From NCBI GenBank assembly GCA_024663395.1, contig JANFAH010000004.1:682001-746000 (forward strand): a DNA stretch of 64,000 nucleotides, read 5' to 3'. Positions 36,648-49,400 of this stretch are shown here, piece after piece. This stretch comes from Pisolithus tinctorius. Lineage: Eukaryota > Basidiomycota > Agaricomycetes > Boletales > Pisolithaceae. Both the position numbers and the translations under genes were made by a program. The notes under the pieces are model-generated. The model had not been told where the DNA came from. It did not search any database and saw only the letters and a program-made list of their open reading frames with translations. Every line of letters begins with the position of its first letter. Within the stretch, counting starts at the first letter, position 1.

Positions 36648-38607
36648 TCAGACGGTTCCATCTCCAGAGCTTTGTAAAGAACTTGTCCCCGCAAGATTCT
36701 CAATAGCATCCGTGAGATCGTCCGTATTTGGGCTAGGCTGTGGAGAGGGCAGAGATAATGTTCTGAGGCGTATCAACGGGCCCGTGTGAGAATCGTCATC
36801 CCCTTCTTGGTCATAGGGGTTTGGAAGATCAACGACGCTCGACGGGCTTTGTACAACGCATAAGCATCAGTGGAACGATACAAGTGGCAAAAGGAGGCTC
36901 AAGGACGAGTTACCTTTCGACAGAGAGTTGTTCAGCGGGATGCCCCATAGGCTCTGGGGTATGCAAGGCAAGAGGTGAGACACTTGTCCCACTGTACGAG
37001 GGAGGCGACTTCCCAGTAACCGATGAATTCTCTATTGAGCGAAGGGGGCCCCTCGACGGTGGCGGTGGGGACCGAACGGTGGGTGGAGGTGTAGCCGATA
37101 TAATGGGAGTAGTCATACGAGGAGATTGGGAAGGTGGCGGAACGGTAGGTAATATACGGCGATCTGTAAACGACCTGGCTGGTGAAGGGGAAGCAGATCG
37201 GCATGGCAACTTCGATGGTGCCGACTTCTCATCGCCAAAGGGTGGTAGAAGGGATGATATAGCAGGGTCTGGAGCTGTATAACACGGCAGATCACCTTGC
37301 AGATCGGGTGATATACTAGATGGTCGTTCGGATAACAATGGCGAAGGAGACATCGCAGAAGATGTTGTTCTAAGCACAGGAACCGATGCTGATCCAGGTG
37401 ATATGGCAGCTGGTGTTTCACGATCAATCAATCAAAAGGAGTGGTTGAACGAAACCTTATCACCTACATTCAAAAGGCGGTGGCGGTGATAAGTCATCCA
37501 TGGATAGATGGTTTTCCTCGAATGTTGACGAAGTCTCCTGAAGCACTCTTCTCTGAAAAGATCGTGAGAAGGATGGGGACGCGGCCTCGCCCCTACCAAC
37601 GGGCCTATCAGTCCTAAATGTAGATAGAGGTGATGTAGAAGACGGAGGTGTCATTATATAAACCGTGGGTACGGAAACGGACGATGAAGCCCGCAAACCT
37701 GGCGTTTCGCGCAACAATGGTCGATCAAGGTTACTGTTAAGCTGAACGTCATGAGCTGACAGGTTGCATCTTGCGCGGCTAGAAGGGAAACTCTCCGGAG
37801 AAAGTGGTGGACTTGACAGATCACCACTACGTCGTGGTAGCTGTGTCTGCGAAACGGAAGTCTGGAGGCGAGGATAACCAACGAGCGGTGTCGGCGAGTG
37901 CAACGGAGGTGCAGAGAGAGGAGCGGGTTCAGTCCTCCCCCCGACAGTAGTGTGCGCCCCGGGGCCAGACAATAAAGTCCTTAATGATCGAAAATCCCCT
38001 CGAGGTAAACTGCTATGGTAAAGGTCCGCAACGTTGAATCTCTGAGTCACAGTATTTGACACCCTGGTATCGAGACCTGATGGCGAACGCGATGAACTGC
38101 GATGGTGCTGTGAACAGCTTAGAGGCCTGCTACTATCTGGGCCCGGTGGTGCAACAGGAAGGGGCTTGTCAATCGGCTGGGTAGGTCTGCTCGGGCTGCT
38201 GCTGCTGCCAGGCAAACTTGACGAGGACTTGTTGTTCGTCGCGCTTGCGTACAAACGCTGAGCGTATAACCCTCCGCGCTCGGTACCAGCATTAATGCTG
38301 CTTAGCGGTAAAGGTGGTGGCTGATCTTGTACGCTCCTCAAGGGCTGTTTACGTTCGATAGTATAGTGCAGCGTGCGATTATAGTCTTGTCCTGTTTTCA
38401 CGGCGTACGCGTACGCCTGGGCAGGAGTCATCGTGTCCAGGGCACTCCCATGTACTACATTTCTCGATACTTCGACTTGGCATTGATCACCGCTGGAAAG
38501 ATTACGCGGTTGATAGACGTTGTATCATGCAGAGTCTGAGAGGACGTACCCTTGGCCCATGCTGGGGACTTGACTGGGTAGAACAGAAATACCTGCTGGT
38601 CCTGCAT
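36648..38607 (-). CDS. Serine/proline-rich protein of unknown function
   Basis: I do not recognise a catalytic domain. From ATG 38607 (MQDQQVFLFYPVKSPAWAKG) an intron leads to SALDTMTPAQAYAYAVKTGQ, DYNRTLHYTIERKQPLR, then about 300 residues of Ser/Pro/Arg-rich low-complexity sequence with repeated PP and SP pairs (RPTQPIDKPLPVAPPGP, PPPPFECR), a second Pro-rich exon (RETPAAISPGSASVPV ... PAEQLSVER) and a last exon YDQEGDDDSHTGPLIRLRTL, NLAGTSSLQSSGDGTV, stop at 36648. The structured N-terminal 60 residues followed by a long disordered tail with PxxP motifs suggest a scaffold or SH3 ligand; this is inference. Confidence 0.65.
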
Positions 38608-39353
38608 TGTTACAACACATCTGCTGCATATGGGGAGGTTCAGCTGGGAAGTAGGGCTAACTCGTAGATAAGTACATTTGAAACGGAGAAGAATCAACGA
38701 GTGTTTGATGGTAGACTAAACAGAATGCGGCAGTGCCAATTAAATCCCTGCTTCAGGAATCGATGGCCCTCCGTCTGAGTTTCACATGTCATACTTACAT
38801 ACTCGTTCCTGTTCCGATGTCCACAATGTGTACAAGGTTTTTGATGGGTATGTCAGACAGACATAGAATTGAAAGACTTGAGTGAGTGTTCTAAGACAAG
38901 TCAATGATCGATTACTCGATTGGCGTCCCCATCCTCGTCCTATTCTGATCACTGGCCCCCCACGGGGCACTAGAAGCGACTCGTGCATAGCCCCCAATCG
39001 CTGTTTGACATCCAGTTACATATGTTATGCTGTAAGATTCATGATGGCCTATCACATCGACATCATCCATTCCCGTCCAGTATCATCGCACGAGGGGCAA
39101 CTTAGGCATGCAGACGGGGAGAGCATACTTAATATCTGAGGATAGCCCCGCACGGCCGTGAGCTGTGAAAGCACATGGATGCCACAAAACGATACTGATT
39201 CTACAAGAAATCCTACCCCTACAAAGACACGCACATACCAGTGCAGGTAGGCAATGCGTACATATCAAAAACGAGCACCTGGTTCGGTGCACGGTGGGGT
39301 TTACAAAATTGCCGCCAGAAGTGCGTTTCCGCCAACATTATCGGCCACATCAT
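38608..39353. other. Intergenic region
   Basis: About 750 bases between two minus-strand genes: the promoter of the Ser/Pro-rich gene at the left and the 3' end of the WW-domain gene at the right. Short overlapping frames on both strands are not convincing. Confidence 0.5.
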
Positions 39354-40161
39354 TTACCATCCTCCTCCGTCATCGAAGTCCCCGCCGAATCCTGGGTCAC
39401 ATCCTTGGCCGTACCCTGGATCGTAGTCCTGGTCACATCCCTGACCATATCCTCGGTCATATCCGTCGTCATAAGCTTCCTCTCTTTCCCGTTCCTCGTG
39501 GTGTTCAAACACGTCCGTAATAAGAGCACCGCCAGCCAGACCAGCAGCGCCTGCAATTGCGCAATCGTATGTTCAGATCTCCCTGATACAGTAGTCGCAG
39601 TAATCTTACTCACCTGCCATCAATGCAGTCCCCACCCCCATCCCAGTTTTCCTCTTGGGTTGCTGTTGTCCACCTGAACCGCCGAAGAGGCCTGAACAGG
39701 AAAGTCAAACGTTTCGCACTGTACGTAAACGGAGACCACATGCTACTTACCCCTGTTCTCTTGCGGATAGGAACCTTGATATCCCCCGCCCATGTAGCCG
39801 CCTTGAGGCGCGTTGCTGTAGTTTGCGGGCGGACCATAGTTGGGTGGAGGAGAACTGTATGGTTGGTGGTATCCAGGGGCGTAGCCTCCTGAACGGTTAT
39901 AGCCCGGTTGAGGGGGACCTAAGGGGTGTTCCCACATTGATCGTGGTGGTTGTTCTCGCGTATTCACATAGAACCTAAGGTAATTCAGTGGTTCGCGCTT
40001 GGTCGTAGCGACGGCGAGATCATACCATCGTCCATATCTGTCACGGACCGATCAGCACCGCCGTAGGCGAAGGTTGTTCAGAGACACTTACTCCCAGTTG
40101 TACTGCTGTATCCAACCAGGGGGAAGTTCTCTTGTGTCGGGATTGGGGGAACAGATGCCAT
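39354..40161 (-). CDS. WW-domain protein with Gly/Tyr-rich tail
   Basis: WW domains bind Pro-rich (PPxY-type) ligands. From ATG 40161 (MASVPP) the sequence reads through a C5 run (plus-strand G5 at 40145-40149) that must be C6 to give NPDTRELPPGWIQQYNWE, then, after an intron, a 13-nt microexon (YGRW) and a second intron, FYVNTREQPPRSMWEHPLGP: a full WW domain with both Trp and the NTREQPP loop. A Pro/Gly/Tyr-rich stretch (GYHQPYSSPPPNYGPPANYS, GGYMGGGYQGSYPQ) follows, then GLFGGSGGQQQPKRKTGMG, LAGGALITDVFEHHEERERE and tandem DDGYDRGYGQGCD-type repeats to GGGW, stop at 39354. Similar proteins are widespread in Agaricomycetes. Confidence 0.8.
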
Positions 40162-40554
40162 TGATAATGCGGTAGGATAAATGAGCTGGCAGCTGGTTGG
40201 AGGACCTTTATACGCCTGCCGGTTTGACACCTGTGGACACTGGTTTGTTGTAGTTTACGCAGGCTGGCTACGATAGAACTGCGCTTTTTATATAGTCACC
40301 CAGCAAAGCATAGCCTGCTGTGGGTATCCGTGACACACCGGTAACCATTCAGTTCGAGAAAACATTTCTTCATCAAGCAGCGAAGGGCACAATCGGAATA
40401 TTATATGACGTCAATACCATTCAACGGAATTCGCAATGGGATCGTCAACAGCACCGTAAGCTTCGTATGGTACCAAGGGGTCACGTATAATACCAGAGGG
40501 AAGAACAAAAAAACGACCGCACAAACCGGCTCAGCGTGTAACTGCCACATCGAA
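40162..40554. other. Intergenic region, promoter of the WW gene
   Basis: A gtataaagg box (about 40196-40204 on the minus strand) lies roughly 40 bases before the WW-gene ATG and may serve as TATA element. The rest holds the 3' end of the HMG-box gene. Confidence 0.4.
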
Positions 40555-41541
40555 TTACTTCTTCCTCTCGACCTTCTCCTTTTTGCCCCTTTTTGTTGGG
40601 GGAGGAGGCGTAGGTTCCTTTTGTTTTTCACCTCTTCCTCCGAAGCGGACACTTCTGAATCATCGTCAGATTGCCTTCCATTAGCCGTCTCGTTGTCCTC
40701 GTCCGAAATATCGGAGCTCTCGTCAGAAGCAGACTCTGGCGACTCGGCCTGTTCAACAGACTTGGCAGCAGGCTTAGCCGCCTTCTAGTTACATTGTCAG
40801 CCTATCGGCATAGACGCCGAAAAGTGAGTGGCATACAGCGGATGCAGGTTTCTTGACAGGCTTCTCGACAGGTTCCGCCGCTTTCTTGGCTTTCTTGGGA
40901 ACTGACCCTTCTTCCACTGGGCCAGGATGCTCAGCGATGTACTTGGCCATGTCCACTTCGTGGTTTTTCTTCGCGTTGGTGACCTTATCAAAGTAAGGCT
41001 GGCGCGTGTACGTCAGCGAGCAGCCACGAGTGGGTGTATGCTATACCTACTTGTTTTTCTCTGGAGAGAGAGCATTCCACTGCTTGGAAATCAATCCCAT
41101 CAACTCTTTGTACGCAATGTCGGGGTGCTCTGAGCGGACGCGAGTCCTGACATCATTCTGGAACATAATGTATGCGGAAGGAGGGGCCTTCGGAGCATTG
41201 GGATCTTTTGTTTTCTTTTCGCGTTTACGTTTCTTCCCACCTTCTTCGGTCGTGTCCTCGAGCTTACGCTTCCTAGAGACGGTGGGTGTCGCGTCGACGA
41301 CCGCCTGGAGAGTCTCGATGATCTCCGGTCATCCAGTGGTATTTTGGCAACCACTTGGGCAAGAGTGTCAGCGAAGGTGCTGAATTTGCGCATCGCGTCG
41401 GCTGTGTTAGCTAACTTGGCAATGAACTGAGATAGGAGTGAGAGTGAGTGGCCATTTGTGGCACGACACGACGCGAACGCGAACCTGAGATCGAGTTGAT
41501 TCTACATCTGGGACCTCTTCTTTGGAGGATTTGGTGGCCAT
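40555..41541 (-). CDS. HMG-box chromatin protein
   Basis: Non-sequence-specific DNA-bending protein. From ATG 41541 (MATKSSKEEVPDVESTRSQ) an intron leads to FIAKLANTADAMRKFSTFAD, KRKLEDTTEEGGKKRKREKK, then the HMG box: KDPNAPKAPPSAYIMFQND, RTRVRSEHPDIAYKELMG, ISKQWNALSPEKNK and, after an intron, PYFDKVTNAKKNHEVDMAKY. The tail is Lys/Ala-rich, then acidic (SPESASDESSDISDEDNE). Two single-base losses are needed to keep conserved frames: C2 for C3 at 41327-41328 (IPLDD-PEIIETL) and A5 for A6 at 40624-40628 (natural Lys-rich end ...KRGKKEKVERKK, stop 40555-40557). The N-terminal segment before the box has the look of a small helical domain. Close to NHP6-like boxes but larger. Confidence 0.85.
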
Positions 41542-42259
41542 GATAGATAGGGAGGCGTTGAGACGCGTGCCCTGCAAGGGATGGGGGGAATGAACTAGTA
41601 GGAAGAGGGAAAATTTGACTAGTTTGTTGATAGTTGTAAGCAATTATAAGCTTTTGTTTGTTGGTGGCTATTAGGTTTGCTAATAAATTGAAACCCAACT
41701 AGTAGGGTAAACCGCATTGGTAAGGGTCCCTTATCAACCAATGCAAGATGACACAATAACCTGCCACATTTGAATAGAACAACGTCGTTAATAGAACTCG
41801 TCATGCTAGATAAATTGACGTACCAGAATCCCTTGTTAGACGCACAAGTCTAGCGCTATTGTTGGGTCAGTCATCGTCGTTCCAAGAGGTCGTGTGAAGG
41901 GAACGTAGATCCGGCGACAACCCTGGCAATAATGGAACCCATCCGGATGCATTAGTCCCCTGCCGACGTGCCGGGGTGAATTTGAAACGCCGAAATGGGC
42001 GGAGAATAAATGTCTTACAACAGGGACTCCCCCCGCTCGGGTGGCCAGTAGCGCTTCGACTCTCAGCACCATCACAGAGACAGAATTCGCAGGCGGTTGA
42101 GCGTAGCGGGTCCCTACAAAAGGTGATAGAAGGCTTGTATACCGTCTGCGTTTTTCTTCTCTGCTTTTCCTGCGTCTCGATTGCACAGAAATAAGCCCTT
42201 AGTGTTGCCCAATAACGCTTGAGAAACCCAGGAAAGAGAAAAAAAGAAAATCTGTCCTG
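41542..42259. other. Divergent promoter region between HMG-box and PNUTS-like genes
   Basis: About 720 bases between divergent start codons. A minus-strand frame at 41836-42186 (GRGLMHPDGFHYCQGCRRIY) has a CxxC and looks partly protein-like, but I cannot match it to a family or define its start. It may be a small gene or chance. Confidence 0.4.
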
Positions 42260-45200
42260 ATGGATAGTATATACTCCAACGCGCCCAGTCAGTGGCCGCA
42301 GAATATCACCGAACAAGCTGTCGACCCCAGTTTGTCCTCCAACGACGACTGGAAAGAGCGCGCGACGGTCACTACAACGGCAGCAACGGTGCGGGAGGGT
42401 CGACTACTACTGCGCACCCAGGTTTGGATTTGAGCGACTTTGGGTTGGGTGACATTCCGGGTAAGCATTTTTCTAAGCGCCCGTCAACGTAGCAGCAATG
42501 CCAATGCAATGCTGCTTCCATGAGGTTCTCTTGTTTTTATTGGACGAGCCACGTTTGACGATCACACTCAGCAGGCCCGTCGACGTCGAGCTCGTTATCG
42601 CCCCCATCTCAATCCTACTTCCCACAAACCTTCCCGCCGTTCTATGTTCCATCCGTGCCCGGTCCATACAATGCCATGCCATACAGTGCGATGTCATGGT
42701 CGTCTCAACCCACTCCACTACCTCTCACCACGTACTCGACGCTAAACGGTGCAACTTCGACCTCTTCATCCGCTTCTCAAGCGTCGACTTCTCAGCAGTC
42801 GTCATTACCTGCTAACTCAACTCAATCGCAGATGATGATCGAGTACGAAATTCATTATCTTTTCGCTTATCATCGGCACTAACACGCTGATTAGTCCCGT
42901 TTTGACTACGATGAGCGGATCCGAATCGGCCCAACACTACACTCAACCTTCCAGTCATGAGAACCTTCAGCGAACGCAGCCCCAAGCATCCCAGTCGCAG
43001 CAAACACAGCAACAACAAACGCAGTACTCGTATCAACAACCTACATTATCAATTAATCCCGCTTACGTCCTTCCACCGCATTTTTATTCGCCTCAGCATC
43101 AACAACACCAAGTTCAAACCAACCTTTCCCCTCACGTCCTTCACACCCCGTCCACTCCACCAAGTGGAATCCACTCGTCAGCATCGGCAGCAGCGTCAAG
43201 TTCAACCGCCAATTCTGAAGCTCGGAGGATCAAACTTTCCAGTGACATCCGATCACTTTTGCAGCCGAACTCATTTTCTGGTGCTGGCGCAGTGTACTCG
43301 CTAGTGGGACGACTTGACGACTATGGGTCTCAGGACGTGGACGCCGCATTACGGTTGGAGATATTGACGAAGATTAGAGATAACGCGGGTAACCACTACT
43401 TTCGAGCATGGTTGGACAATCCGACTGCCATGGATATCACCCGTGAATGGCTGAAAGCCGGTCTTGTGGATAAGAGCGACAACTTGTTAGTTGAAACTAT
43501 AATGCCGTTGCTTCACGTCAGTTTAAATCGTTAATCGAACCCTTGAGGCCATGCCCCTAATATGTCTCCTCCAGATCGTGGACAGATTACCCTTGAACGT
43601 CGATGCTTTGAAAACTTCGAAACTGGGGAAGATTATCGTGAAGTTGGTAAAGGATCCACCATTGCCAGGTGAGCGATTGCCATTTCCGTTTCTTACTTGT
43701 CCGTTTGCATGCGTCCAATCGTGAGATATGTACATTTTTGCATTGCATTGCGCAGACTTATTAGTATTACGGGTTCGAAAGCAAATGAGCACAATATATC
43801 TAACGACGGTGCCCTCTATCGTCTAATTGTAGCTGTCAAGGACATGGCGTCGAATTTAGAACGCAAAATGGCGACAATTAGTCGAGGCTGCAACGAAACA
43901 GGTGGAGAATAATTCTACAGAGGGTGGGTCACGTCAGTTTCGCTCGGCGATTAAGCGCTCATGGTCCAGCGTTAGACAACAAAGTGAAAAAAACGAAAAC
44001 TGAATGAACCTCCCGCGGCCAAAGCACCGCCTCCCACAAAGAAGGTCGCAGTTTCTTCGCCGTCAGCGCCGACGGCGAGGACGACTGTGGTGAAGAAAGA
44101 AACTAAACCCACTGTCCCGGCGTCCAAAGACTTCAGATCTGATTCCTCTTTTTTCTCTGCTCCAAAACCAAAACCGAAGCTTCCGAGCTTCAAAAAGGCT
44201 CCTGCGCCCGTCAAGAAGGAACCAGATCCCAACGTTGCCCAACCTTCATCTATTGACCCTTTCCAAGAAGCGCTCAAGTCGATGGGTAAAGCACGGAAAG
44301 AGTCTCCTGCAACACCTACTCCACCTCCTGCAGCCAGTACACCTACAGCAAATTTCATGACTACTTCTACTACTACTGGTAAGATGAAGCGGAAGACGGT
44401 GACGTGGGCGCCTGATGGCCAGCTGGAGTCGATCCGGCTAATCGAACGTGCTGTTTACGATGATGATCCAGTAGATGTCAGCGCTTTGCTCCATTTCTTT
44501 CTGTACAGTACATTGATGTCACGTGTTTTGATGCCGTTCAATAGGGCGTACATACTGCTCACAGTCTTCGCGATCTTGATCGGGGCGAGGGTGCGGCATT
44601 GCATGCACATCTGTTCGAAGAGCTCATCGACTGGACGGACCCAATACGTGCGTAATTCGAACTTTGAACAAGGAAACTTTGACTGAAACTCTTGTGCTTT
44701 CGCCTTCCCTCAGTAATCGATATCCCAATGGGTAGTGAAGTGGCGCAGCGTGGTCAACAAAGTTTCGAAAAGTCTGTACAAGAGGAGCGAGAGCAAACTG
44801 CCCTGGGAGCCCTGTATATGAGTGCGGCGCAAATACCCGACAGTCCCGGAGAACCTTCGATGACGATCCTGGAAGAGGAGGTGGATGCGGATGTCAAGCT
44901 GATGACCGTCGGTCCCGAAAGCGATCATATCTTTTGGAGCGAGATCCCTTCGACTCAGCAGGTATCTGTTGCGGATCTTGTAAGACAGCTTGCGGGTGGC
45001 ACGGTTGACCAGGTTATGGGGCTCCCTCCGCCGAACGGGTTGACTACTACTATGCCAATAGGTTTCGATCCTAGTATTCTAACGACGATTCCGCCTGAGC
45101 AGATGCAGCAGTTGATGCAACAAGCCCAAGCCTTATTCGGTCAGGGTGCACAGCCTCCTTCTAGTTTTGGCGGCATGATGGACCCGAGCTGGAACGTTCC

Positions 45201-45540
45201 CACTGCAAATTCGAATACGTACGGATCATCCGACTTCGGACAACATGAGTACTCTGACGATACAAATCATACTAATCGAGGCAGAGGGCGCGGTCGTGGT
45301 CGCGGCGGCGGCCGGGGAGGCCGGGGACGCAATGGGGATGACGGTGGATCGTATAGAAGTAGTAAACGAAAACCATGCAGTTTTTTCGCAGAAGGAAGGC
45401 GAGCATTAATTTTATTTTGCCCCTCAGTTCCTTTCTTCCTTCTATATCCGTGAGACCCGAAAAAACTGATGACCCTATCCTATATCAACAGATGCAAGTA
45501 CGGTGATCAATGCGATTTCAGCCACGAACCTATCTATTAG
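42260..45540 (+). CDS. PNUTS-like (PPP1R10) PP1 regulatory subunit of transcription termination
   Basis: Nuclear scaffold that targets protein phosphatase 1 to RNA polymerase II. Start MDSIYSNAPSQWPQNITEQ; a long Ser/Gln/Pro-rich N-terminus (SQSYFPQTFPPFYVPSVPG); then a TFIIS N-terminal/LW-type helical domain: SSDIRSLLQPNSFSGAGAVY, LRLEILTKIRDNAGNHYFRA, WLDNPTAMDITREWLKAG, VDRLPLNVDALKTSKLGKI, VKDMASNLERKW. The PP1-docking motif KRKTVTWAPDGQLE (RVxF type) follows, then GVHTAHSLRDLDRGEG, HLFEELIDWTDP, an RGG tract (GRGRGRGGGRGGRGR) and a C-terminal CCCH finger CSFFAEGRCKYGDQCDFSH. This domain order is that of PNUTS. The last intron starts with GC (45395 region). Frames need A4 for A3 at 42353-42355, A3 for A4 at 43865-43868 and A6 for A7 at 43987-43993. 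Confidence 0.88.
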
Positions 45541-46472
45541 TCCATGTTCAACGCACGTGTATACGATACAGGGGAAACATTTTCCCCCTCTTTCTCTCCT
45601 ACAATCATCATACATAGTTTTTTGTTACGGATCTCCTTGTAGTCGTGCGTGCTCGTCGGATTATGCACGGTGGAGTTAATTATAATGGGACTTGTTTCGG
45701 AATCGCAACGTTGTGGTGACGTCAAAATAAGCCCTTAGAGGCTTATCGCCTGCAGGCTCCGAAGTCATAAAACCTAACCTTGTGTGTGTGAGACTGGAGT
45801 ACCAGTGGAGCGGAGGCCCGGCGCTTACCAAGTGCTGTACGGCGCAAGGGTCTTCTTACGTAACAAGGATAGGTTCGCAGCTTGGCAGATTATGCCATGC
45901 ATCGAGCTTACATACCTGTACATGCTTGGTAGGTAGCTGGCGCCCATTGTTGCAGAACTTGTGCCTGCATATTTCACTGATCTAACACACTAAGCCACGG
46001 GGGCTATTATCCAGCTAGGACGTAGGCCGAAGTTCTAGAAATCCTCGGAAGCTGAGTAATGTAGTAATACACGAAAGCGATAAATAGACAACTAGCTGCA
46101 GCAACTCGGGGCAACCTAAAACAAGAGAAACGAAACGAAAAAAGAATCCACAGGTAACTGTTTGCAAGGTAAGGTGGGAATATAACAGGAAAAGATGCAT
46201 GACGACGGCGATGGCGACGACAACGGTCAACAACCAAGCAGGGAAGAAATCCGAGAAGTGATGGCGGTAGATTGGTATATACGTACTGATCCAAACACCA
46301 ATGGGACTTATTCTCCCTCCCTCTTCCTCTTCCTCGTCTTCTCCCTCTCTCTCCTGGGTCGGAATAATAAACAATCAACGAGAGAAAGAAAAATGCGACA
46401 GCAGGAGGATGTTGAGATTTGGGCATATAGCAAAACAGTTTCTGGGTGTATGTATGTGTGTGTGTCTTAAAG
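45541..46472. other. Convergent 3' intergenic region
   Basis: About 930 bases between two converging genes. Contains a long pyrimidine tract (about 46313-46356) and a short (TG)n run (about 46450-46466). No gene seen; small frames here arise from simple sequence. Confidence 0.55.
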
Positions 46473-49400
46473 TCAACCATTCCGTTTTGAACTTTTTCGG
46501 GTTCTTTTCGACTGTGGCTCAGCGTTGGCAGTTGTCGGTGAACTGCTGGTATCGCTGGGCTTGCGCTTGAGTGACGCGGCGCCCATCAACGGCGTACTGG
46601 ATGTTGTTGTCAGTCCCGCCTGCGAAGGGGGAGCGGGAGGCTGATTATTAGGCGGGGGAGCTTGGCCGGAGGTATGAGGCAGCTTACTCTGCTTTTGTGG
46701 GGTATCAGCAGAGGGCGGCGCGCTTTGTTGCTGTGGTGAGCTGCCAGATGATGGACCTGGGTGTATCGAAGTCGTCGACATGCCGGGGTGTAGTGTCACA
46801 GCTGGTGATGGGTGTAGAACGCCGCCAAAGCCCTGAAAACCCCCTAGTCCATTTACAGATCCCGGCAACATCCCGTGAGCGGAAGGGCTTTCTCGGATTC
46901 TTTGTGCAAACTGCTTCAATGCGTCTAAAAGAAAAGCTAGGTCAGAAAAGACGATCGTTAGGATCAGAACCCGTAGCTACCCCTAGGCCCTTGATCCGTT
47001 TCCCTTGCAAACGCGATCAACTCCGTCATCTGACTCACACCCTCGGCCAACTGCAAAGCGTCACAATCTCGGAAAATGCTGTCATTCGAGGCGTGCTGGT
47101 GACTTACCTCCAGGCATCGCATCGTCACCTGCGGAATGCCAAAGGCATTCACAGGCTCGCCTGGTAAAGATGCATCTCTAATGAGTACTCGAGGTTCTTC
47201 CCACTGTCTATCTTCCTCCGTACGATGGGTGCCCGGAAGCGGAGCACCATTTGGACTAGGTGTCGGGTTGTTGCGCACCCTAGGCGTCTTGGGAGACTCG
47301 ATAGCGCGGGTGCCAGTAATAGCATCCAGGGAGATAAACTTCTCATGTAAATTGGCATCGAATTGGAAATGCTCGATTTTGAGTGAACACTGGAATGATT
47401 GCGGTGCGGAACCCGGAACCGGCAATAATAGTATGTGAACGGTGAGCGGACCTCGCAGGGTCACGGTGTACCCGTTGTCATACTTGTATGTCCAGATTGC
47501 ACTGACGCACTCTACCACTCCATGAGTTTGGGTTACAAGTCGTTCTCGTGCGCCATCGAGTGAAAGCGACATCGACTTTACGCCAGACTGTGTCGTCACC
47601 AGAAAAAAAACGGGGTAATATGGAATAGCCAATTTCTGTGTTTAGTGTCACGCATTTGGATAAGGCGACTGGACGTGTGGGAGATGTGATAACGGCACGT
47701 ACCGAGGGGTTTAGCCTCGACTTTCTTATTATCCTTCCATAGTGTGATCTTCATCACTGCCTTTGGGGTAAAGTAGTCTTTGACAAGGTTTTCCCAAAAA
47801 CTTAGTCGAAGTTTCTGACCCTAGCGGATAATCATCGATGGGTGCCACAGGAGACGAGGAGAATGGCTAACCTCATTGCCCTCGCTCGAAAGCTGACCAC
47901 TAAACTGCAGCAGCCGAATACACCCCTGGCCGAATCCCAACGGGGGGGCAATACTACTCGTATAACAGGTCAGGGTCTGCGTGGGGATGCAGTTAGATCC
48001 CAAAGTTGTACTCACACCTGAGGCCGGGAAATCATGGTTGGTTGCGGTTGCGATGCACCTGGATCTGAGGCAGCAGCGGGGTGCATAGGCACTGAGTTTG
48101 CTGATTGTCCTTGCGGTGGACGCGGTGCAATGGGTGGTTGCACGGACGGTGATTGTCGTTGCTGAAGGGGTGAGGCTTGGGGTTGAGTTTGGGGAGGCAT
48201 CCGTGTAGGTGGGACGAGTGCAGATTGTGGAAGTTGTGATTGCGAGGATCGTGGGGTATGCGATGGTCCGGTCTGTGATGATGGTGGTCTACCAGGTGGT
48301 CCTTGGGGCTGGGATTGTGGCCGCTGTGGCTGCTGCTGCTGCTGTATATGCCCCGTCATAGGGTCGGACTGGCGAGGAGAGTGCTGTGAGGGGGGTTGCA
48401 TGGAACGAGGAGGTATAGAGTTGCCGTGTACACTGCTTGGATGTGAAGGTGGACGAGTGGGTGGCGCGTTTCCCTGGGACTGTAAGTTGAAGTGAGAACC
48501 GAAGTTGTCAGTTTGTTGCAGCTGTTCGAACTGCTGTGTCGGTGGTGGCTGGAAGCCTGGACGTAGTTGTGGGGGATTGGCGGCGTTGGCCAGCCCGTCA
48601 GCCAACGATTGGGACATCTCCATAGGATCATTCTGGGAGACCGGAGGGCCAAAAGGAAATGTGGAACCGTTGTTTGGTATTCGAGCCGAGCCGTGCACCA
48701 TATTTGCAGGAAACTGAGGATTAGAGATGCCAACGAACGTGTTCTCGCCATGACCCATCGGTCTGGGACCAGATGCCTGTGAGGGGCCGGGAGCTGACAT
48801 CATCATGTTAGCGGATTGGTGTTGTTGCGGGTGGCCGCCGGGACGTGGAGAAGAAGTTAGCGAAGAGGAATGGTGAGGATGTGGGACTGATTGTTGGAAT
48901 GCGTTTTGTGCCATGGACTGCTGCAGGGATGGCTGTGCAAGACTGTTCATCAACTGTGTTTGGCTTCCTTGCCTGAGGGAGCCCTGGGGTACACCGGGAG
49001 GGTTTGATTGACGGCCCAGGATATCTGGAGACATCGATCCGGGCATATGACCCGGCAGACGAGGCATCATGGTTGGTTGACCTGGCTGACGCAGTTGGGT
49101 GGGCAGGGAGCCCTGTGGGTTCATGGCCATGTTCATGCTATTGACGGCCTGCTGGCTCGGGATCATGGATGGAACATGACCGTTCAGACCTTGAGGGTGC
49201 GACTGGGTCCGGCGTACCTGTATACCGTTCGCAGGGTGGTGAGGCTGGATAGGCATGCCTGGGAGCGCACCGAGGGCGGACATGTGAGTCGGGCCTGGGG
49301 CGGCTGCCGATGGATTGATCTGTGGATTCTGACCATGCTGCAAGGTGTTTTGCTGAGGCATTTGGTACCTCTGAGTAGACATCGGGAGGGAATTAGGATT

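Noticed and set aside
41836..42316. Minus-strand frames upstream of the PNUTS-like gene as a small zinc protein
   Set aside because: A single CxxC and no family match; kept only as a remark in the intergenic entry.
43987..43993. A7 run at a frame change as a programmed ribosomal frameshift
   Set aside because: No conserved slippery heptamer-plus-structure arrangement, and similar one-base changes recur in many genes, so sequence error is the simpler explanation.
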